Of a stretch of 64,000 nucleotides of DNA, positions 51,833 to 61,561 are shown one piece after another. How positions within the stretch are numbered: position 1 is the stretch's first letter; every line of letters begins with the position of its first letter. The DNA is taken from positions 434,001 to 498,000 of the forward strand of contig NZ_AP024463.1 of the NCBI RefSeq assembly GCF_019973735.1, read 5' to 3'. The position numbers were made by a program, and so were the translations under genes. The DNA comes from Arachnia rubra (GTDB lineage: Bacteria > Actinomycetota > Actinomycetes > Propionibacteriales > Propionibacteriaceae). A model generated the notes under the pieces. That model did not search any database. It saw only the letters and a list, made by a program, of their open reading frames with translations, and was not told where the DNA came from.

Positions 51833-52667
51833 GCGCACGGCCGGCGGTCGGGTACGCCTGGTGCTGGCGCACGTCAGCATCTACCTCGCCGCCCTGGTCT
51901 TCGCCTCGCCGCTGATCTACGCGGTGTTCTCGGCCATGAAGCCGAACAACGAGATGTTCTCCAGCCCGCCGCGGCTGGTCGGGTCGCAGCTCAAGTGGAC
52001 CAACTTCATCGAGGTGTTCACCTACGGCCCGTTCATCACCTACCTGCTGAACTCGCTCTTCGTCGCGGTCACCGGCACCCTGCTGGTGCTGGCCATCTCC
52101 TCCACCGCCGCCTTCGCGTTCGCGCGCCTGAGGTGGAAGGGTCGCGAGGCGGTGTTCCTGCTGTTCCTCGCCACCCTGATGGTGCCCGCCGAGGTGGTGA
52201 TGATCCCGATGTACACCCTGATGGACTGGTTCGGCTGGATCAACTCCTACCAGGCGCTCATCATCCCGTTCGCGTTCAGCGCCTTCGGCACCTTCCTGCT
52301 GCGGCAGTTCTACCGGGGCATCCCCTACGAGCTGGACGAGGCCGCCCGCGTCGATGGCGCCGGCTCGGTGCGCATCTACTGGAGTGTCATCCTGCCGCTG
52401 TCCCGCTCCGCGCTGGCGGTGCTGGCCGTGTTCACCTTCCTCGGCTTCTGGAACTCCTACCTGTGGCCGCTGATCGTCACCGTCGACTACTCCACCCTCG
52501 GGACCCTGCCCGTCGGCCTGGCGACCTTCTCTAGCCAGCAGGGCACCCGCTGGGACCTGCAGATGGCGGCTGCCGTGATCTCGATGCTGCCCACCACCAT
52601 CCTGGTGATCGCGCTGCAGAAACACCTGGTCAAGGGCATCGCGATGGCCGGGCTGGGTGGTCGCTGA
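51822..52667 (+). CDS. sugar ABC transporter permease (MalG-like)
   Basis: 281 residues, six membrane helices, EAA loop YELDEAARVDGAGSVRIYWS and C-terminal LVKGIAMAGLGGR, typical of MalG-type subunits. Pairs with the preceding permease. The stop overlaps the ROK kinase start (TGATG). Confidence 0.9.
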   Translation: MSTERTAGGRVRLVLAHVSIYLAALVFASPLIYAVFSAMKPNNEMFSSPPRLVGSQLKWTNFIEVFTYGPFITYLLNSLFVAVTGTLLVLAISSTAAFAFARLRWKGREAVFLLFLATLMVPAEVVMIPMYTLMDWFGWINSYQALIIPFAFSAFGTFLLRQFYRGIPYELDEAARVDGAGSVRIYWSVILPLSRSALAVLAVFTFLGFWNSYLWPLIVTVDYSTLGTLPVGLATFSSQQGTRWDLQMAAAVISMLPTTILVIALQKHLVKGIAMAGLGGR

Positions 52668-53608
52668 TGCTGGACATCCCCTGGGACGGCGGACCCCGCC
52701 GCGACCTCGTGGTGGCCGGCGTCGACATCGGCGGCACCAAGGTCACCGCGGTGCTGGCCGGCGCCGACGGCGTCATCCTGGCCTCCGGCACCACTGCTTC
52801 GGGGCAGGGCGGCCAGGCCCTGATCGAGGCCGCTGCTGGCCTGATAGCCCGCCTGGAGTCGGAGTCCGGGCTGCGGGCGGTGTCGGTGGGCGCCGGGGCG
52901 GCGGGCGTGATCGACCCCAGGACCGGCGAGGTGCTCGCCGCGTCCGGCAACTTCCCCGACTGGGAGGGCCGCCGTCCCGCCGAGGCCATCGCCGAGCGGA
53001 TCGGCCGGCCGGTGAGGCTGATGAACGACGTCAACGCGTTCCTGTGCGGGGAGGCCCGCTGGGGTGCGCTGCGCGGGGTCCGCGACGGCCTGGCCATCAT
53101 GCTCGGCACCGGCGTCGGGGGTGCGCTCCTCATCGGCGGCCAGCCACACCAAGGGCCACGAGGCGGGGCGGGGGAGATCGGCCACACCCCCGGCTATTCC
53201 AGCCACCGCTGCACCTGCGGCGGCGTGGGACACCTGGAGACCCTCGCCGCTGGCCGCGCCCTGGGTCAGCGCTACAGCGAACTCACCGGCCAGCCCGGGA
53301 CCACGGGCGCCGACGTGGCCGCCGCGGCCAGGACCGGTGACGCGGCCGCCGTCAAGGTCTTCACCGACGCCGCCCGTGGCCTGGCGCAAGGCATTGTCGT
53401 CGCAACCACCCTGCTGGACCTGACCGACGTCGTCGTCGGGGGTGGGGTCGCGGGCGCGTGGGATGTCCTCGGACCCCTGGTCGCCGCCGCCCTGGCCGCC
53501 GACCCGCCAGTCACCGTCCCGGTTCCCGGCGTGCATCGCGCCACCCTGGCCAGCCCTGCCCTCGGGGCAGCCGCCCTAGCCCTCGACCTGAAGGAAACCG
53601 TCTCATGA
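52667..53608 (+). CDS. ROK-family sugar kinase
   Basis: 313 residues without an HTH domain. ATP motif AGVDIGGTKVTAVLAG, sugar-binding MNDVNAFLCGEARW, ROK signature LGTGVGGALLIGGQ, catalytic-zinc HRCTCGGVGHLE. It would phosphorylate the imported or released hexose (glucose or N-acetyl-hexosamine type). Translation is coupled on both sides (TGATG before, ATGA after). Confidence 0.87.
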   Translation: MLDIPWDGGPRRDLVVAGVDIGGTKVTAVLAGADGVILASGTTASGQGGQALIEAAAGLIARLESESGLRAVSVGAGAAGVIDPRTGEVLAASGNFPDWEGRRPAEAIAERIGRPVRLMNDVNAFLCGEARWGALRGVRDGLAIMLGTGVGGALLIGGQPHQGPRGGAGEIGHTPGYSSHRCTCGGVGHLETLAAGRALGQRYSELTGQPGTTGADVAAAARTGDAAAVKVFTDAARGLAQGIVVATTLLDLTDVVVGGGVAGAWDVLGPLVAAALAADPPVTVPVPGVHRATLASPALGAAALALDLKETVS

Positions 53609-55155
53609 CCACAGCCGCCGACATCTGGTGCCCGCCCCTGCCGCCCGTCGCCGACGGGGGACTCGCCCGGCCGAGGATCGCCATAGCGGGCATGTCGATC
53701 GAGTCCAGCACCTTCTCCCCGCATCTCAGCGGCGACGAGGCCTTCACCCGCCGCGAGGGCAGCGACCTGCTGGCCTACTACCCATTCCTGGCTGAGGGCC
53801 GGGAGCTGCGGGAGGCCGTCGAATGGGTGCCGCTGCACCACGGACGCTCCCTGCCGGGCGGGGCGGTGAGGCCCGAGACCTACCAGAGCATCAAGGAACG
53901 CATCCTGGAGCTGGCGGCGTCCGAGGGGCCGTTCGACGGCCTGTTGCTCGACATCCACGGTGCGATGAGCGTCGTCGGGATGCGCGACGCCGAGGGCGAC
54001 CTGGCGGCGGCGCTGCGCCAGGTGACCGGCCCCGGCTGCCTGGTCTCGGCCACCCTCGACCTGCACGGCAACGTCTCCGCCAGGCTCGTCGAGCAGGTGG
54101 ACCTGATCACCTGCTACCGCATGGCGCCGCACGAGGACGTCATGAACACCAAGGAACGCGCCGCCTGGAACCTGATCGCCCGGCTGCGCTCCGCGGTCGG
54201 ATCCGACGTGGCGGCCCGGCGTCCCTGGAAGGCTTTCGTCCCTGTCCCGCTGCTGTTGCCTGGGGAGAAGACCTCCACCCGTGTCGAACCCGCTGCCTCC
54301 ATCTACGCCCGCGTGCCCGAGATCGAGGCCCGCGACGGGGTGATCGACGCGGCCCTCTGGGTGGGCTACGCCTGGGCTGACGAACCGCGATGCCAGGCCT
54401 CCGTCGTCGTCACCGGCGACGACAGGGACGCCGTGACCGCTGGGGCCGCGGAGCTGGCCGAGGCCTGGTGGGCGGCCCGCGACGACTTCTGCTTCGTCGG
54501 CCCCGCCGACACCCTCGAGGCCGCGCTGGAGACTGCGCTGGCCGACGACGCGCCCCGGCCGTTCGTCATCTCCGACTCGGGCGACAATCCGACCGCCGGC
54601 GGCGCTGGGGACGTGTCCTGGACCGTCCGGGAACTACTGGCCGACCCGCGCCTGGCCGACGGGTCGCGGACGGTGCTCCACGCCTCCACCTTCGATGCCG
54701 CGGCCGTCGCGGAGTGCTTCGAGGCCGGGGTCGGCGCGACGGTGGACGTGCGCGTCGGCGGCAACGTGGACCAGGTGGCGCCGCCCGCCAAGGTGCGTGG
54801 TGAGGTGTTCTCCCTCACCGAGGGCGACCCCGTCGCGGGCCGGCAGGCCGTGGTGCGCTGCGGCAGCGTGTACGTGATCATCACGGAGCGGCGCAAGCCG
54901 TTCCACCGCCTGGCCGACTTCCGCGTCCTCGGGCTCGAACCCGAGGACGCCGACATCGTGCTGGTGAAGATCGGCTACCTGGAACCTGAGCTGTTCAACC
55001 TCGCCAAAGCGTGGGTCATGGCCCTGACCCCCGGCGGCGTCGACCAGGACCTGCTGCGGCTGGGGCACCGCAACCTGGTGCCCGGCACCTGGCCCTTCGA
55101 CCGCTCCAACCCCACTCCCGACCTGACGCCGTCGGTGACCCGCCGGGAGGGCTGA
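53605..55155 (+). CDS. M81-family (MlrC-like) metallopeptidase
   Basis: 516 residues from ATG 53605. MlrC N-terminal part (IAIAGMSIESSTFSPHLSG, DGLLLDIHGAMSVVGM, TLDLHGNVSARLVEQ, TCYRMAPHEDVMNTKERA) with His/Asp residues typical of the metal site, and MlrC C-terminal part (FVISDSGDNPTAGGAGD, IVLVKIGYLEPEL). The founding member cleaves linear microcystin, but most relatives have no known substrate. A coupled position between a sugar kinase and a fucosidase suggests a role on amino-acid or amide-bearing glycans (inference). It overlaps the kinase by 4 bp. Confidence 0.85.
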   Translation: MTTAADIWCPPLPPVADGGLARPRIAIAGMSIESSTFSPHLSGDEAFTRREGSDLLAYYPFLAEGRELREAVEWVPLHHGRSLPGGAVRPETYQSIKERILELAASEGPFDGLLLDIHGAMSVVGMRDAEGDLAAALRQVTGPGCLVSATLDLHGNVSARLVEQVDLITCYRMAPHEDVMNTKERAAWNLIARLRSAVGSDVAARRPWKAFVPVPLLLPGEKTSTRVEPAASIYARVPEIEARDGVIDAALWVGYAWADEPRCQASVVVTGDDRDAVTAGAAELAEAWWAARDDFCFVGPADTLEAALETALADDAPRPFVISDSGDNPTAGGAGDVSWTVRELLADPRLADGSRTVLHASTFDAAAVAECFEAGVGATVDVRVGGNVDQVAPPAKVRGEVFSLTEGDPVAGRQAVVRCGSVYVIITERRKPFHRLADFRVLGLEPEDADIVLVKIGYLEPELFNLAKAWVMALTPGGVDQDLLRLGHRNLVPGTWPFDRSNPTPDLTPSVTRREG

Positions 55156-56468
55156 TGCTGAACTTCGACGAACGCACCGGGCCAGCGCTCGGGGTGACTT
55201 ACCCTGACGTCACCGTCCCGGACTGGTATCGCGACGCCAAGCTGGGCGTCTTCATCCACTGGGGCATCTTCTCCCTGCCCGCCTGGGCGGAACCCCACGA
55301 CGGCAGGGTGCCGGTGGAGGACGGCTACGCGCGGCACCGCTACGCCGAGTGGTACGGCAACACCGTGCGCATCCCCGGCTCGCCCTGCCACACCCAGCAC
55401 GTCGAGCGCTTCGGCCAGGGAACCACCTACGAGGACCTCGCGGACCGGTGGCGTCCCGACGGCTTCGACGCCGGCGCGATGATCGAGGCGGTGCTGCGTT
55501 CCGGGGCCCGCTACGTGGTGCCGGTGACGAAGCACCACGACGGCTTCTGCCTGTGGGACACCGCCACCACTGGATTCAACGCCGCCCGGCGGGGTCCGCG
55601 GCGCGACCTGATCCGGCAGCTCGCCGACGCCACCCGCGCCGCCGGGGCACGATTCGGGGTGTATTTCTCCGGTGCGCTCGACTGGCACGTCTCGGACTTC
55701 CCGCCCATTCAGTCCGACCGTGAGCTGTTCCTGCTGCGCCGCAACGACGAGGCGTTCGCACGCTACGCGGCGGCGCAGCTCATCGAGCTCATCGACCGGT
55801 TCGAGCCGTCGGTGCTGTGGAACGACATCGAATGGCCCGACGGCGGCAAGGGAACCGACGACTTCGGGGTGGCGGCGCTGTGGCGGCGCTACCTGTCCAA
55901 GGTTCCCGACGGGGTCGTCAACGACCGCTGGGGGGTGCCCGCGCATGGGCACCTGACCCGCGAGTACAGTGACGTCGAGGGCGTGCAGGCTAAGGTGTGG
56001 GAGTCCACGCGCGGGCTGGGCTTGTCGTTCGGATACAACGCCGAGGAGGACGCAAGCCACTCCCTGGACGCCGCCGAGCTGATCCGCTACTTCGTCGATG
56101 TCGTCGCCAAGAACGGCAACCTGCTCATCAACGTTGGGCCGCGCGCGAACGGGTCGGTCCCGGAGCTCCAGCAGCAGGCCCTGGACGGCCTGGGTGCCTG
56201 GCTCAAGATCAATGGTGCGGCGGTCTTCGGGACGCGGCCGTGGCTGCGCTCCGGTGACGGCGACGTGCGCTACACGCACGCCAAGGACACGCTCTACCTG
56301 CACTGCCTAGCCCCCGGGGCCGGGGAGCTGAGGCTGCCCGCCGAGCGCGCGGCGGCGGAGTCCGTGACGTGGCTGGGTGGGGGAGCGACGCCGGTTCGCG
56401 ACGGGGTGGCCGCCATCCCGGAGCGGCTTCGCGCCCAGCCGGTGGCTGTCGCGGCCGTCCCGGGGTGA
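55155..56468 (+). CDS. GH29 alpha-L-fucosidase
   Basis: 437 residues from ATG 55155 (TGATG overlap). GH29 barrel with WYRDAKLGVFIHWGIFSLPA, GARYVVPVTKHHDGFCLWDT, the probable nucleophile Asp in VLWNDIEWPD, and NGNLLINVGPRANGSVP. No signal peptide, so it acts in the cytoplasm on imported fucosylated oligosaccharides. It ends the operon. Fucose-catabolic genes are not in the window. Confidence 0.92.
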   Translation: MLNFDERTGPALGVTYPDVTVPDWYRDAKLGVFIHWGIFSLPAWAEPHDGRVPVEDGYARHRYAEWYGNTVRIPGSPCHTQHVERFGQGTTYEDLADRWRPDGFDAGAMIEAVLRSGARYVVPVTKHHDGFCLWDTATTGFNAARRGPRRDLIRQLADATRAAGARFGVYFSGALDWHVSDFPPIQSDRELFLLRRNDEAFARYAAAQLIELIDRFEPSVLWNDIEWPDGGKGTDDFGVAALWRRYLSKVPDGVVNDRWGVPAHGHLTREYSDVEGVQAKVWESTRGLGLSFGYNAEEDASHSLDAAELIRYFVDVVAKNGNLLINVGPRANGSVPELQQQALDGLGAWLKINGAAVFGTRPWLRSGDGDVRYTHAKDTLYLHCLAPGAGELRLPAERAAAESVTWLGGGATPVRDGVAAIPERLRAQPVAVAAVPG

Positions 56469-56529
56469 GCCCGGGGCCTGGAACGTCACAGCGGCACCTT
56501 CCGAGTCAGCTGAATCTTGAGACAAAGCC

Positions 56530-56560
56530 AAAGGGGCCGGACATATTGTCCGGCCCCTTT
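56530..56560. terminator. bidirectional terminator
   Basis: AAAGGGGCCGGACA, loop TAT, then TGTCCGGCCCCTTT: a perfect 14-bp stem with A and T runs on either side. It serves both the sugar operon (plus) and the thioester protein gene (minus). Confidence 0.9.
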
Positions 56561-56570
56561 GTTGTGGGCA

Positions 56571-57866
56571 TCAGTTGCTGCCGGTCCTCGGCAGGCCCGG
56601 TTTCTTGGGGGGAATGCTCGGCTGGGGGGCCGGGACACTCCCCGAGGGAGTCGGTGCCGGAATGGTCACCGACGGGGTCGGGCTGGGGGTGACCGAGGGC
56701 GTGGGGGTCGGTGTTACTGATGGGGTTGGGCTCGGGGTGACTGAGGGGGTTGGGCTCGGGGTGACTGAGGGCGTTGGGCTGGGGGTGACCGAAGGGGTGG
56801 GAGTCGGCGTCACCGACGGGGTCGGGCTCGGCGTCACTGAGGGCGTGGGGCTGGGTGTGACCGAAGGGGTGGGAGTCGGCTGTGGCGCCGGCTTGGGGGC
56901 CCAGCTGACCTCGCCCTGGCCCGTCACCGTGACCTGCTGGGTCTTGACGATGATGTTCGTCTGCCAGCGTCCGTTCTTGGCCACCAGCAGCTGACCCGCA
57001 TGGGCATTCCCGGTGAGGCTCGCGGTCACGGTTGCCTTCCCCGCGGGGGCGTCGGCGGGGACCTTCAGGAAGAGATCCACACCGGTCGGGACGGCGGAGA
57101 GATCCACCTCGTTGCCCTGGGCATCCACCAGCGGGTAGGGGAGCTTGGCGACGGTGACGGTGGGCTGCGTGGCGGTCAGCCGGATCGGGCCCACCAGCTC
57201 GCCACTCGTGCCCGGCGCGGTGGGGGCCACGACCTGCACGCTCGGGCCAGAGGTCTCTGCCAGACCGGTGTTCGCCGATCCCAGCAGGTAGTCATACACC
57301 TTCTTGACGCGCTGCGCCCGTTCGGAGGTGGTGTCGTGGCGAGCACCCTCCCAGTCGTGGAGCCCGTTGAAGGCAAAGTTGTCCGTCAGGTGCCAGATGG
57401 CTGCCTGGGCGGCGGTGATCGCCTCCCGGTCGGTCAGGCCGGAGGCACCCGCGGCCGAGGCGATCTGGGTGAGATCCACCTGCGGGTAGCTACGCTGGAC
57501 GATCCAGTTCACCTTCTCCCGGATCTGATGGCTCTTGCCGAACTCGTTTTTACCGGGGAAGGCCGACCAGCCAGTCTGCGTCATCTCGCCGCCCCACTCG
57601 GAGTGGACGTCGAGCTCGATGCAGTAGGCCAGGATCTTGCCGCCGTTGGCGTCGGTGTGGATCGTCAGCAGCTGCGTCCCCAGCGGGCCGTCCCGGTACA
57701 GGTCGTGTCCGTAGACGAGTTCGGAGTCCTGCCCGAGCTTCGGATAGCCCGGCTGGTACTCATCGGCGCGGGCGGCTGGCGAGCCAATCGCCAGAATGCT
57801 GGCGATCAGCGTAGTGATGATGGCTAGGAACCCTTTGGTGAGTCTCTGCGGCGAGAGCGTACCCAT
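56571..57866 (-). CDS. Cys-Gln thioester surface protein with Pro/Thr/Ser stalk
   Basis: 431 residues from ATG 57866 (AGGAAA upstream; the frame opens earlier). A signal peptide ending near ARA is followed by a thioester (TQXA-type) domain with Cys in [16 protein letters not shown] and Gln in [12 protein letters not shown], which form a covalent bond used in adhesion, then an Ig-like domain. A stalk of about 75 residues repeats PTPSVTPS. The end is [11 protein letters not shown] and stop, with no membrane helix or basic tail after the sortase-like motif. The next gene upstream is a paralogue. Confidence 0.87.
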   Translation of the reverse strand: MGTLSPQRLTKGFLAIITTLIASILAIGSPAARADEYQPGYPKLGQDSELVYGHDLYRDGPLGTQLLTIHTDANGGKILAYCIELDVHSEWGGEMTQTGWSAFPGKNEFGKSHQIREKVNWIVQRSYPQVDLTQIASAAGASGLTDREAITAAQAAIWHLTDNFAFNGLHDWEGARHDTTSERAQRVKKVYDYLLGSANTGLAETSGPSVQVVAPTAPGTSGELVGPIRLTATQPTVTVAKLPYPLVDAQGNEVDLSAVPTGVDLFLKVPADAPAGKATVTASLTGNAHAGQLLVAKNGRWQTNIIVKTQQVTVTGQGEVSWAPKPAPQPTPTPSVTPSPTPSVTPSPTPSVTPTPTPSVTPSPTPSVTPSPTPSVTPSPTPSVTPTPTPSVTPSPTPSVTIPAPTPSGSVPAPQPSIPPKKPGLPRTGSN

Positions 57867-58015
57867 GGTTTCCTGCCCCCCTTTCTGAACCTGGCGCTCA
57901 TGTGATTGAAAGCGCAAAAATTTAACTTTTGGAAAGTTATCGTATGGCTCAGGAAATGTCACTTTGGCAATGGGAAACGAGCAAACTGGCCGAAAGATAA
58001 TCGTGATGGCATACG

Positions 58016-58048
58016 AAAAGGGGCCGGGCAGCAGCCCGGCCCCTTTCC
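58016..58048 (-). terminator. terminator between the two thioester protein genes
   Basis: AAAGGGGCCGGGC, loop AGCA, GCCCGGCCCCTTT: 13-bp stem. It shares the AAAGGGGCCGG arm with the terminator at 56530, so gene and terminator were probably duplicated together. Confidence 0.85.
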
Positions 58049-58063
58049 CTTGGGGATGCTATA

Positions 58064-59233
58064 TCAGTTGTTACCAGTCCGCGGCAGGCCCGGCTTGTCG
58101 CCAGGATCCTTGCTCGGTGCAGGAGCGGTGACGGTCTTGGTCGGCGTTGGAGCGGTCACGGTGACCGTCGGCGTCGGCTTCGGGGTTTCCTTCGGGGTGT
58201 CATCGCCCGCAGGCTTCCACTCCAGCTTGGCCGCGGCCTCAGCGGTCACCTTCTGCTCGTTGCCGCCGATGATGATCGTCTGGCTGCGCACATTCTGGTC
58301 ACCGGGGACCAGCAGCTTGCCGGCATACTGGCTGCCGGTGGCGGTGGCCTTGAACTCCTGCTCGCCCGACTTCACGTCCGAGGGGACATCCAGGTACAGG
58401 TCCTGGTTGGTGGGGACGGCGTTGAGATCAACCTTGGTGCCCTCCTTGGTCACCAGCGAGTACTTGACCTCGCTGGTCACCTTGACGGTGGCCTGGCTGG
58501 ACTCGAAGCGCACCGGGCCGACCTTCTCGCCGGCCTTGAAGGTGCCGGACTGGCCCTTGATCTCCAGGGTGGGCTTGTCGTTGCTCTCCTTCTGGCCGAC
58601 GTTCTTGTCGCCGGTCAGGAAGTCGTAGAGCTTCTGGATCCGCATAGCCGCTTCGCCAGTGATCTCCTGCCCTGCGGCGCCGGAGAGTTTGTTCTGCCTG
58701 GAGGAGGAGTACTGGAACTCATTGGTGAAGTGCCAGATGGCCGACTGGGTAGCGGTGATGGTCTCTTCCTGGGTCAGGCCCTGCACGCCGGAGACATTGA
58801 TGACCTGCTGAAGGTCGACCTGGGGGAAGCTGTGCTGAGCGATCCAAGCAACCTTTTCGCGGGCGCTCTGGTCTTTCTTGAAGTGGTTCGTCTCAGCGCC
58901 TGGGAAACCGCCCCAGCCTGTGACCTTCAAATCGATGCCGAACTTGATATCGACGTCGAGTTCGACGCAGTAAGCCTTGATGTCGCCCTTTCCGCTCTCG
59001 CTGGCGTGAACCCCGAACAGCTGAGTGGGCACTATGCCGCCGTCCTTGGCCTTCACGTCATAGCCGCGGACGCTGTCCTCGGGCATCCCGAGCTTCGGGA
59101 AGCCTGCCGGGTAACCATTTTCGGGGTCATCCGCGTGAGCGGCCTGAGCGCCAAAGGTAAGGGATGCTGCGAGTACCGCAGCGACTGATGCCAGGAACTT
59201 TCGCGCCCTGGCTCGCGATGAAGCAGCTTTCAT
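58064..59233 (-). CDS. Cys-Gln thioester surface protein, paralogue
   Basis: 389 residues from ATG 59233, after GAGGAAG. Signal peptide (ASVAAVLAASLTFGAQAAHA), thioester domain with Cys in KAYCVELDVDIKFG and Gln in TATQSAIWHFTN, Ig-like region with KYSLVTKEGTKVDLNAVPTN, a short PTVTVTAPTPT stalk, and the end [10 protein letters not shown] and stop. Same plan as the downstream gene but with a short stalk. It is likely an adhesin exposed on the cell surface; how it is held there is unclear because the usual sorting tail is absent. Confidence 0.87.
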   Translation of the reverse strand: MKAASSRARARKFLASVAAVLAASLTFGAQAAHADDPENGYPAGFPKLGMPEDSVRGYDVKAKDGGIVPTQLFGVHASESGKGDIKAYCVELDVDIKFGIDLKVTGWGGFPGAETNHFKKDQSAREKVAWIAQHSFPQVDLQQVINVSGVQGLTQEETITATQSAIWHFTNEFQYSSSRQNKLSGAAGQEITGEAAMRIQKLYDFLTGDKNVGQKESNDKPTLEIKGQSGTFKAGEKVGPVRFESSQATVKVTSEVKYSLVTKEGTKVDLNAVPTNQDLYLDVPSDVKSGEQEFKATATGSQYAGKLLVPGDQNVRSQTIIIGGNEQKVTAEAAAKLEWKPAGDDTPKETPKPTPTVTVTAPTPTKTVTAPAPSKDPGDKPGLPRTGNN

Positions 59234-59492
59234 TAACTTCCTCAATTCTTTAGGATTCCACGACCCACAGGGGGTTGCTAGCTGCCCGCTCAAACGGGGT
59301 GCTCTGCGAACTATAACCCATGTGGGTGCACTTTTGGCAGGGGGTCTGGAAGTAAGGCGGTCCAGGGGGTGTTTCCCCTAGTCAGAGCTCACTTGCTTTG
59401 GTTAATTGAAAATTCCACTACCGTTTGCCGGGGGTGGTTCAGGTGTGATATTGGGGCTGCGGGGAAGAGGTGATGCTCGCCTGAGGGGTCGT

Positions 59493-61388
59493 TCACGACA
59501 CCTTGCAGACGAGTGCCTCGTAAGGTTCCATGACGGCAGAGCGCTCCTTGGTGGTCCCGACCACGATTGTTAGGGGAAGCTCACGGTTGCGCCGCCGCAG
59601 CGGACGGCCTGACAGGTTCACCTCGATGAACCAGCGCTCGCCGTCTTGCTCCCGGAACCAGGCGAAGTAGTTCTTCACCTTCTGGTCGATGAAGCGGATG
59701 GACCCCATGCTCAACGCCGGGTGTGAGTGGCGAAGCTGGATCAGGTCGCGGTAGTAGCGCAGCACCGAGTCCGGGTTGTGCTCCTGCGCGGCGACGGAGT
59801 ACCCCACCGAGTCATCGTAGGCCTTGATCCAGGGCGTGCCTTTGGTGAAGCCCCAGTTCTCGCTCCGGTTCCAGCGCATCGGGACCCGGGCGTGGTCGCG
59901 GGAACCCGCCAGGACCTTCTTCCAGGCCCCTGGGCCCTCGGCCTTGAGGATATTCAGCGACTCCACGTCGCGCAGCGCCGTCTCGTCGGGGAAGGCCTGG
60001 TTGATGGCCCCGATCTCCTGGCCCTGGAAGATGAACGGGGTGCCGCGCATGGTCAGCAGGATCGTTGCCAGGGTCTTGCCCAGCTGGGTCCGGAACCGGG
60101 GGTCGGGATTGACTTTGGAGATCATCCGCGGGTTGTCGTGGTTTTCGAAGAACAGCGACATCCAGTCATCGGAGCTGAGCCGCGACTGGTAGTCGATGTA
60201 GTAGCGCTTCAGGAAGTTCAGGTCGTAGGCGTAGTCGTCCCAGCGCACGTGCCCCGAAGTCTCGAGGTGATCGAAGCTGAAGATCAGGTCCATCTCACTG
60301 CGCTGCGGGCTGGTCAGCAGTCGTCCCACCTCGACGCCCGCCCCGGGGGTCTCGCCGATCATGACGGGGGAGGCATCGGCTCCCACGGCCTCCTGCCCCG
60401 GCTCCACGCCGCTGCGGGTGAATCCTTCGCGCCGCAGCTCCGCCAGGTACTCGTGCAGGTGCGGGCCGTGGAAGTAGTGCTCGATGCCCGTGAACCCCAG
60501 CAGCTTGCCGACGATGGCGTTGCCGTTGGGCAGGCCCTCGCGCTTGGAGATGTAGTTGATGACGTCCAGGCGGAAGCCGTCGATTCCCTCTGCCAGCCAG
60601 AACTTCACGATGTCAGCTACCTCGCGGCGCACAGCCGGGTTCTGCCAGTTGAGGTCCAGCTGCTCGGGGGTGAACAGGTGCAGCACCCACTTGTCGCCGA
60701 TGCGGCGCCAGGCTGGGCCTGAGAAGAAGGATGTCCAGTTGTTGGGCAGGGTCTCGGCGTCGCCGTCGCGCAGGAAATAGTAGTCGCCGTGCTCGCCCTC
60801 AGGATTGGCCAGGGCGTCCTGGAACCAGGGGTGCTCGTCGGAGGTGTGGTTGGCCACCAGGTCGAGGATGATGCGCATCCCGCGCTCGTGGCAGGCCGCG
60901 ATTAGACGCCGCAGATCGTCGACGGTGCCCATCTCGGTCATGATGGAGCGGTAGTCGGAGATGTCGTAGCCCATGTCCTTGTTCGGGGACGCGAAGATGG
61001 GGGAGAGCCACACGCAGTCGATGCCGAGGTCCTCTAGGTAGGGCAGCTTCTCCAGGATGCCGGGCAGGTCGCCGATGCCGTCGTCGTTGCTGTCCGCGAA
61101 GGAGCGTGGGTAGACCTGATAGAACACCGCCCGCTTCCACCAGGTCACGGGGGTGGGGCCGTCGAGGACCGGTGGAGCATCCGGACTGTTGTTCATAAGC
61201 TCCACCAGGCTGTCGACGAAGTCCTTCCCGAAGAACCAACCGAAGTATTTCAGCCGTAGCCGGAAGACCAGGGGGTTGCGTATCCAGAAGGCGCTGATCC
61301 CGGTCTGCAGTAGTAGTTTTTCGATGATGTCACGTCCTAGCGGGTCCGCGTATACGTCTGCGATGGTGGAGTTGCGATCGATGTTCAC
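59493..61388 (-). CDS. GH13 alpha-glucosidase with N-terminal extension
   Basis: 631 residues. The GH13 catalytic barrel starts near residue 85 (WWKRAVFYQVYPRSFADSND) with region I ILDLVANHTSD, nucleophile Asp in GIDGFRLDVIN, acid Glu in PVMIGETPG, and FFENHDNPR (region IV). This is the oligo-1,6-glucosidase/alpha-glucosidase type (GH13_31-like), cytoplasmic, acting on isomalto- or malto-oligosaccharides. The first 80 or so residues (STIADVYADPLGRDIIEKLL and on) resemble the helical extension known in some bacterial glucosidase fusions and are not part of the barrel. Monocistronic. Confidence 0.9.
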   Translation of the reverse strand: MNIDRNSTIADVYADPLGRDIIEKLLLQTGISAFWIRNPLVFRLRLKYFGWFFGKDFVDSLVELMNNSPDAPPVLDGPTPVTWWKRAVFYQVYPRSFADSNDDGIGDLPGILEKLPYLEDLGIDCVWLSPIFASPNKDMGYDISDYRSIMTEMGTVDDLRRLIAACHERGMRIILDLVANHTSDEHPWFQDALANPEGEHGDYYFLRDGDAETLPNNWTSFFSGPAWRRIGDKWVLHLFTPEQLDLNWQNPAVRREVADIVKFWLAEGIDGFRLDVINYISKREGLPNGNAIVGKLLGFTGIEHYFHGPHLHEYLAELRREGFTRSGVEPGQEAVGADASPVMIGETPGAGVEVGRLLTSPQRSEMDLIFSFDHLETSGHVRWDDYAYDLNFLKRYYIDYQSRLSSDDWMSLFFENHDNPRMISKVNPDPRFRTQLGKTLATILLTMRGTPFIFQGQEIGAINQAFPDETALRDVESLNILKAEGPGAWKKVLAGSRDHARVPMRWNRSENWGFTKGTPWIKAYDDSVGYSVAAQEHNPDSVLRYYRDLIQLRHSHPALSMGSIRFIDQKVKNYFAWFREQDGERWFIEVNLSGRPLRRRNRELPLTIVVGTTKERSAVMEPYEALVCKVS

Positions 61389-61561
61389 AGGCCCATCCTT
61401 ATCGTTTCTAGTCGCGAGGTGGAAGCGATCTCATATGAAATGAGTGAAGAACCAGGGGATCCCAGGTGCGGCGGGGCGGGTTGCGTCGGTATCGCATCCC
61501 GGTGCAGTGGGATCGGGATGCCCAGGTGCGGTGGGGGGCGGGTGATTGCTAGGTTCTTGCC

